NCBI RefSeq assembly: GCF_007565055.1
Contig: NC_044554.1
Location: 18,763,921 to 18,827,920, forward strand
From: Rhinopithecus roxellana
Taxonomy: Eukaryota; Chordata; Mammalia; Primates; Cercopithecidae
Reading direction: 5' to 3'
Length of the DNA stretch: 64,000 nucleotides
The translations under genes and the position numbers were made by a program. This document shows positions 57,413 to 64,000 of the stretch, in pieces (within the stretch, counting starts at the first letter, position 1; every line of letters starts with the position of its first letter). Below the pieces are notes generated by a model. That model made no database searches. It worked only from the letters and a program-made list of their open reading frames with translations, and was not told where the DNA came from.

Positions 57413-59589
57413 TAATGAGAAATCTGACTCCATTGTTCGATGTCTGCTGATAGCTTTTGAGCCTCATCCTCTCTTCCTTTCCTGCTGTCTACACATGGGC
57501 AAGCTGCTAAATAGGCCTGGGTGCTCCCTTCTCAGGTGCTATCAGGAGATTTAAACCACAGAGTCCCTGCCCATACATGTGGGAATCCTCAACCTGTTCT
57601 CTCACCTTAACCACAATAAAAACTCAGGCCTGACTTCTTTCCTTGTTCTCTCAAACCACATTAGACCTGCTTGAGAGGCCTGTCCTGCTTTCCGCAGAGA
57701 CCTCAGTTATGTAAGTCATAAACTTTTCATACCTGCTTGGTGTCAGCATGTGCTGTGATTAGTCTCAATATCCAAACCAAACCTGGGGTGGGGCTCCCTA
57801 CCACTTTTGCAGAGTAGCCATAACATTTACTACTCTGTCCTATTCCCTTTTTCTTTATAATTTATTAACCTTTAAATTCTCTGTTGCATTTCAGTGGGAT
57901 GTGTGGAGAGAAGGTGAATAAAGGCTACTATATTTATCCAGAAATCTTACCATCATTTCCTTTAGCATCTCAAACTCTAATCATTAGTCATGCTGGACTT
58001 TCACGTCTCCTCTTTCTCTATATCCAAGCTTTGTTGAGTGTTTTCTTTCTTAATGTCTTTCTGTTCTTATTTCTGCATGGATACTTTAAATATCCCAATT
58101 TGCTTGTTTATTAACACAATTTAAAAATGGAATTCTTTCAGCTTCAGCTTCAGCTGAGGTCCAAGGCCAAGAACAAAACAATAGGTGGTTTCTTCTATAT
58201 TCTTACATGAATGGCTAGAACAATTATGTAGGGATTTCAGAGGGGGTGGTTCAAAAATTGGTTTTGTACTATGAAAGTATGTAAAAGGGTTGATTTTGAA
58301 GAGGTGGTCTGATGTCATTTTAAAATGGACCCCATCCAGCTGGGCTTCATGCGACAACCTTGAGAGCTGAATGGAAGGATGCCTGCAGAGTGCTGTGCGG
58401 TGCAGAGCTGAGTGGGGCAGGTAAGCAGCTGGAGGGTGGGATGGCTTTGCCCTCATTTGGGTAGTCACAGTTAGTAGTTCTCAGTGGGAGGGTCTCTGAG
58501 AAACCTATGAAAGCACAACATGATAAAAGCATTCAGTGTTTGGACACCTGCCAGGGTACACTAGCATCAGAATATAACTGCTAGCAAGTAAAACTGTCTC
58601 TACCCCTTATGTCTCTTCCAGCTGGCCAGTTTTATTATATATCCAGCATTTTGTGGGGCCTTTAAAAATGGCTCCTGTGCTGGCTCCCTCCAAGAGGGTC
58701 CACATCCATTCCAGAGGAAACACATACCTCTGGGGAGCTTGTGGGGGCGGAGGTTGGGGGGGGTGGTAGGCGGGGAGCAGTTTGATCTAACAGTGGTCAC
58801 CTCTGTGAACCCTCCTGCCTGGCAGATAATCCAGTCAGAGCCTTTCACTCTCAATCTCCTTCAATATTAAGTCAAAATCAGCCTCTTTGCCCTGTCAAGC
58901 TTCTTGGTACATATATCAAGCTGTCAGAATCATGTCATAAAGCCCCTCTCAGTCAGCATGAAGTTTTGGGGAAGAGTTCCCTCTCTGTGATCAAGGAGAG
59001 ATAAATGCTTAAGCAATCCAAATTATTTCTCAAAATAACTCCCTCCTTTGATGCCTAAAATGTCTTTCTCCTGACTTCGCCTGGTCTGTGATAGGAAGCC
59101 TGCCTTTATGGGGCAGATTTTTAAGTGATTGTTAGTCCAGTTTTTGACCTCAAGCATTTGATACTATTGAGATAGGTTATTGATCACAAAACTGATTTTC
59201 GAGACACCACTTTGGTAATGTTTGATAATGGTATACTATATTATCTCTCATTCCAAAACATGGGGGTACTTGCTACTTATTATAGTCTCAGCACTTAGGA
59301 GTTTATTAGAATTAAATCAGAAAAAGTCTAATTTTATCAGTGTTACATTGGTTCATTGATTTATCTATTTCTGTCTTACAGCTGAGAGGCAACTTGGAGT
59401 TCATATGAGTTAAAAGTAGACAAGAAAGAGGGGGAAAAAATCTCAGTAGACATAGAAAACTTGAGCAACAAATGAAGTTAATACCAACATACATCCTATA
59501 AAAAGCTATATAGTTACCATGGATGAGTTAGACCTAGCTCTGAGAATTATCACAATCAAGGTCATAGAATTGATTTTACCTATTCATTT
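57413..59589. other. Unassigned DNA, partly GC-richer
   Basis: I name no repeat here. The segment 58320-58880 is less AT-rich. It has a G-rich run at about 58741-58775 and a 115-codon minus frame at 58121-58468 without recognisable domain. Either could belong to an old LTR. Confidence 0.4.
58740..58776 (+). other. G-rich tract, borderline quadruplex-forming
   Basis: 'gtgggggcggaggttggggg' continues through an 8-G run to 'gtaggcgggg'. Four G3+ tracts are possible, but two loops are about 8 bases. Confidence 0.5.
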
Positions 59590-59780
59590 AATTCTCTGTC
59601 TCCCTTAACTAATTGTAAGCTCCTTAAGGGCAGTCTTTTATTATTGATGTTTTGTTTCATGTTTTTGCTTTGTATTTTTGTTTTCCACTGACATAGCTCC
59701 AGCATCTGAAGCTTTTCATGATGCATGACTTATGCTAAAATGCTATTTGTTGAATAAAAGGATGAATAAATAAATGTATT
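59590..59780 (+). mobile_element. L2 LINE 3' end, plus
   Basis: 'ttgtaagctccttaagggca' is the L2 'gtaagctccatgagggca' motif, followed by 'ctatttgttgaataaaagga' and 'tgaataaata'. About 190 bases. Confidence 0.78.
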
Positions 59781-59908
59781 TTTATGAGTTTTGTTTTTGT
59801 TTTTGAAGTTGAAATGCAAATACCTCTCTGGGGATATGTACTATAACTGTGTTCTCTCTGTCTGGTCTTTGTTTTTCAACTGTTAGGAATCTTTGCTGTC
59901 ATAGGAAA

Positions 59909-60135
59909 GTTTTTTTTTTTTTTTTTTTAATTCAACTGTATAGAGGTAATATTTACATAAAATAAAATTCAACAATTTTAAGTGTACAGTTTGATGAGTT
60001 TTGATAATTTTTATGTAATTGTGGAGTCACCACCACATTTGTGATATTTCCATCACCCAAAGAAAGTGCTCTTGTTCCTATTTGCAGTGAACCTCCTAAC
60101 CCCACCCACTGCCTGAATTTGGTTCTTACAGTTTT
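59909..60135 (-). mobile_element. L1M 3' UTR end, minus
   Basis: A T run followed by 'aggtaatatttacataaaat', 'aattttaagtgtacagtttg', 'agtcaccaccacatttgtg' and 'atttccatcacccaaagaaa', the inverted 3' end of an L1MC/ME-type LINE. Confidence 0.72.
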
Positions 60136-60229
60136 CCAATAACTTTAATCATAGAACATGGTAGTTTAAGAGATTCCACAAGGAATTCCTTGCATTCTGA
60201 ACATACGTTTTTCTTGTTTCCATTGAGTT

Positions 60230-61690
60230 TAGCAGCCCAATTTTCCCCTCCGTAATTAAGATCAATCATGCAAGACAGTACAGTAACTCACTTCTTTTCC
60301 TGTTGATTCAAAGTCATGAGGAGCCCAAAGTGGCTGGGTGGCAGTCATAACTTTCAATTTTTCAATTGAATCATTGTTATGTCTCCTGGTAGAAGCATTT
60401 CTCCTTTGAAAGCAACACCCTAGATCAGCAAAGCCTCAGGTCATGGGGACAGGAATCACAATTTTGCTAATTAATTTACTACGGGTAATAATGAGTGGTG
60501 CCACTGCCATTTTCACCGCTTAATTCCCATGTCTGTGAACCTTTGTTATGGCTAAGGATAGCACCATATTGAATGTTGATTTAGAGCACATACAATATCC
60601 AACCCCACAAGGCATTGCCACTTAACTAGCACTGTAATTGGCTTTTCAAAAGACCAATGCATCATTCCATAAAGCCAGCTGCTCCAGGATATTGGATAAC
60701 ATGGAAAGACAGGTGAATTCCATGAGCATGGTCCTTTTTTCCTATGAAGTGAGTTCCTTGATCAAAAGCAATGCTGTTTAGAATACCATGATGATGGATA
60801 AGGTAGTCTGTAAGTCCACAGATGGCAGTTTTGGCAGAGGCATTGCATGCAGGGAAATAAAACCATATTTGTAGTGCCTCTTCTAGTAGGAACAAAGCAC
60901 TACCCCTTCCATGATGGAAGCTGCCCAATATAATAAACCTACCGCCAGGTAGTTGATTGATCAACCCATATTAGGGCACTCAGTATTGACCCAATTTACT
61001 CATGAGTTCACTGGGAAAGGAAAGGAGTGTCTTAGAAAGAGGATGGCACTCAGTATTGGTCTCTGATACTGACAGATTGGGCATTCAGTAGTGGTTATTG
61101 ACAGGCAATTGGCAGGCTGGCCTTGGTACATAGAAGTCCATGTTACTTAACACTTGGATAGCCTCCAAGGCAGCCAAAAGGCCAGTTTGTTCATGGGTCC
61201 ATTGGAAGATGAAAGGAGTGGCTTAGAAAGAAGAAGACTAGTATCCAGAAAACTGGTTCATCCTATCCACATGATTATTAAAATCCTCTACTCCTGTGGC
61301 CATCCTCTACCAATATGTATCTTTCCCAGACCACCTGGTCACCAATTTTCCAATAGTATTCCTTCTAAGTCCCTTAACATGCAGCCAAACTATGGTCACA
61401 GCTTGTGAATCATTGTAGACCCTTAGGGCTGACTATTTGTCCTTCTAAGCAAAATGAATAACCAGATGAAATGCTCAAAGTTCAGCCCACTACATGAATT
61501 TCCCTTCACAGTGGTCTTTTTAGCATTTCCCATAAAAGGAATATAGTGCTACAGCTGTCCACTTTCAGGCCATGTCTGCATATTTTGCAGAACTATCTGT
61601 TAACCAAGTCTGAATGTGTTCTTCCTTAGTCAACTAGTAACAGGAAACACACCATGAGGAATTTTCTCTGTTTAACATTTTGTAAATGTA
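60230..61690 (-). mobile_element. ERV-L-type pol region, inverted, decayed
   Basis: Minus-strand retroviral pol remnants. The integrase-like frame lies at 60662-60964. Lower coordinates continue toward the pol end ('gtcatgaggagcccaaagtg'), and higher coordinates toward RNase H. No LTR is seen on either side, and an Alu abuts the right end. It is separate from the ERV at 3-8.4 kb. Confidence 0.7.
60662..60964 (-). pseudogene. ERV-L integrase core remnant
   Basis: A 100-codon open stretch. Readable motifs are ACNASAKTAI, then LTDYLIHHHGI and AFDQGTHF, and a histidine-rich stretch ending YPGAAGFME. These align in order with the retroviral integrase catalytic core, where the D of the SDQGTHF-like motif is the second acidic residue and the E of the final motif sits where the third is expected. 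It starts and stops within the core, with no zinc-binding or C-terminal domain in frame. A dead fragment of an old genomic ERV copy. Confidence 0.8.
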
Positions 61691-61707
61691 AATAGAAAAT
61701 TTCTTTC

Positions 61708-62012
61708 TTTTTTTTTTTTTTTTTTTTTGACAGAGTCTTGCTCTGTCATCCTGGCTGGAGTACAATGGTGTGGTCTTGGCTCACTGCAACCTCCGCCTCC
61801 CAAGTTCAAGTTCAAGTGATTCTCCTGCCACAGCCTCCTGAGTAGCTGGGATTACAGGCATCTGCCACCACGCCTGGCTAATTTTTGTATTTTTAGTAGA
61901 GGCGGAGTTTCGCCATGTTGGCCAGGCTGGTATCCAACTGCTGACCTCATGATCTGCCCACCTCAGCCTCCCGAAGTGCTGGGATTACAGGCGTGAGACA
62001 CGGCACGCAGCC
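61708..62012 (-). mobile_element. AluS-like SINE, minus
   Basis: T21 then 'gacagagtcttgctctgtc', 'ggtcttggctcactgcaacc', and ends 'gacacggcacgcagcc'. A small duplication 'aagttcaagttcaagtg' is present inside. Confidence 0.94.
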
Positions 62013-62260
62013 AGATTTGTATTTCTTAATGACCTAAATGTGTAACTGAAAAAATTGAAAGACTAAGCAAAATCCTAGATTTTGCAATACCTCTCTGTTT
62101 TGTAAAATACACAATTCATTTTTTCTTATCAGTGGTTCAAATAAGTTTCCCTGGTATGACAGAAAAACACTCCTGCCATCATATACTTAAAATTCTGTTA
62201 TAAAACTAGAATTTGTTACAATAAGTTATGTCTTTTAGTGCTTACCATGTAATAATTAAT
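62013..62260. other. Unassigned DNA
   Basis: No recognisable feature. Confidence 0.4.
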
Positions 62261-62428
62261 TTATTAAGGGTTGTTATCTTTTGATTCAGAGATTTAGAGG
62301 ACGTAATGATAATATAAGTCATATACCACATTGAGAATACTTATTTGTTAAGGATTGCTATCTTTTAATTCAGAGATTTAGAGGACATAGTGATAATATA
62401 AGTCGTATACCACATTGAGAATACTTAT
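62261..62428. repeat. 84-bp tandem duplication, two copies
   Basis: Copy 1 at 62261-62344 and copy 2 at 62345-62428 differ at about 7 of 84 positions. Both contain 'cagagatttagagga' and 'accacattgagaatacttat'. Confidence 0.96.
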
Positions 62429-63393
62429 TTGCCTATTTATGTTCGTATGTTATATGAAAACTTCTTGGGGGTCCCCCAAAATTTATGCTTTCTTCCTTTG
62501 GATTAAAATATGCCCTATTTGTAACCAATATTAAATGTTCAGTAAGTTATTAATGAATCAGCCAAGAAACTGAGAGAATAAATAACTTTTAATATACTTA
62601 CTATTTTTACTTTCACACTAGATGAGCAAAGCACAGTAAAAATTACTGTGGTGAGACTAACTGGTTTAGTCACCTTCATAGTTAGTGTACATTTCAGTAG
62701 GAACCCTTATCATACCTAGGAGCTAGGTTAGGCTTTCAGTCTATTTGGAAAGCATGCTAGATTATTGTTCATCTCTATACCAATTTTAAATAGTTTGTGA
62801 CTGTGAAGTGTTTTTCATAATTTTCATGTTACACGATTTTGTAACATGAACTAGAGCAGTCATTCCTAGACTTTAGTGAGCACAACTATAACCTGGAGAG
62901 TTACAGTGAGGTATTATTTTATATTTTGTCTTGTGGAAACTTAGGCAAATTTGTAAAGTAGGCATCTATTGCCAAGATCCCTTTCAATGCCCTTTCTCCC
63001 ACTCCTTGCTGTATTGATCTTTGCCCCTTTGCCAATATTATCTTATTATTATTATTTTTTTGTTTACTGAGCTCTTTCGTCCCCTGTTCCTCCATTTGTA
63101 CAACCATTCCCAAGATTGTTTTATCCTCCATTAGCATTATCCAAATTTTGAAATGTTATCTGTCTTTTAGTCCAGTGGCTTACAAACATCTATAAACCAA
63201 GTCTTGGAGGAAAACATAAGTGGAGATATTCTAGTTGAAGTTCTTGAGACACCTTCGGGAATTTCTAAGGACCCATGAAGGAGCATTTAAAAATTACTTC
63301 TTTGAGATTCCAAAATTTAACTGTTTTTGACTAGTTGACACTTAAGAAAGAGTGAAGCAATATCATTTACATTAGGTTGGCATACATGATAAG

Positions 63394-63395
<2 letters not shown>
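62429..63395. other. Unassigned DNA
   Basis: No named repeat, gene or RNA. The minus frame at 62919-63137 has no recognisable domain. Confidence 0.45.

Positions 63396-63437
<42 letters not shown>
63396..63437. repeat. (TA)n microsatellite
   Basis: About 20 uninterrupted TA units. Confidence 0.97.
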
Positions 63438-63439
<2 letters not shown>

Positions 63440-64000
63440 TTGTGATACACACTTTTGAGTAGAAAATACATTTCAAATTAGGCACTACATTGGATAATTA
63501 CTAATAGAATTTAAGACATCAATGAAAGTCTTTTAATATGGTGGTCAGAGATTTGACTAGGTGCCCTTAGAGTTTCTCAAAATACTTTACAAACTAACAT
63601 CATTTGACTTTTTCTGAAGATCAATCTTGGTCATATGTAAATTACAGAAAAGAATATTAGAAAAACGATTCACTTGATATTAAAAAAGAGGATGTTTGCG
63701 AAGAGCAACTGACCTATTACATACTGTTTTAAATTTGTTTCTAATCTCCAGCTTGGACCTTCTTCGTATATATCACTCACCAATATTAACTTCTTTTTTA
63801 TATATCTGGAATTATTTTTCCAATGAACAGAAGAAAAACTAATGAAAAACAGAAATAATTCCCAAGTCACAGTATTAAAGGCCGGAGAGATATTAACTGA
63901 ATATGTTGCAGTGAGCAAATGGAGTATTACAAAAAACTAAGGAATTTTGCAGTGCTTATTGGAAAAATAGCATAGTAGCAAACAAAAGGGTATACTTTTA
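63438..64000. other. Unassigned AT-rich DNA to window end
   Basis: No recognisable feature. Confidence 0.45.

Noticed and set aside
57144..57467. 107-codon minus frame
   Set aside because: Antisense of the young Alu and its poly-A tail.
58121..58468. 115-codon minus frame
   Set aside because: No recognisable domain or splice context, and no evidence beyond length. Left within unassigned DNA.

Overview
This window looks like non-coding nuclear DNA from a catarrhine primate, most likely an Old World monkey such as a macaque or baboon. It is AT-rich and packed with Alu, L1, L2, MIR, MaLR/ERVL LTR and Tigger/hAT DNA-transposon remnants. The best lineage clue is the young Alu at 57084-57396. It carries changes typical of cercopithecid AluYR-type copies: 'ctcaagcctg', 'ccgagacggg', 'ctagccgggcgagg' and 'gagatccggccactg'. 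I found no convincing protein-coding exon, tRNA, rRNA, snRNA or CRISPR array. Nearly every longer open frame can be traced to a repeat.

Layout. 1-1.7 kb: 3' part of an inverted L1. About 3-8.4 kb: a heavily decayed ERV-L-like provirus region with RT-like and pol-3'-end-like pieces. 8.4-14 kb: ancient L1M pieces, two Alus, a hAT MITE, a MIR and an L1 3' end. 14-18.6 kb: quiet unassigned DNA. 18.6-20.4 kb: a Tigger transposon with a dead transposase, split by a complete MST/THE1-type solo LTR with a perfect 5-bp target duplication. 20.6-32 kb: dense LTRs, minus-strand L1 3' ends, Alus, a short hAT element and Tigger remnants. 32-32.7 kb: an unassigned LTR-like, GC-richer block. 32.7-37.2 kb: mostly unassigned DNA. 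37.4-41.4 kb: a duplicated ~265-bp block flanking an L1, next to a long decayed L2. 42-50.5 kb: LTRs, L2, MIR, an AluY and several local duplications. 51.7-52.4 kb: a GC-richer block with a 143-codon frame that I cannot assign. 52.6-54.8 kb: a complete Tc1/mariner-type transposon containing an Alu and a twin-primed L1. 54.8-57.4 kb: young L1 3' ends, a pyrimidine tract and the diagnostic Alu. 57.4-64 kb: unassigned DNA, an L1M end, an inverted ERV-L pol fragment with an integrase-like frame, an Alu, an 84-bp tandem duplication and a (TA)n tract.

The genes here do not work together: all recognisable reading frames are fossils of mobile elements. The window is most informative as a record of nested insertions and local duplications. 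I saw no candidate for a new biological system. The most useful leads are the two unassigned GC-rich blocks (32.05-32.65 and 51.72-52.44 kb), the local duplications, and the nested transposon at 52.6-54.8 kb. Family names come from recall of consensus sequences, not a database search, so subfamily labels are approximate.
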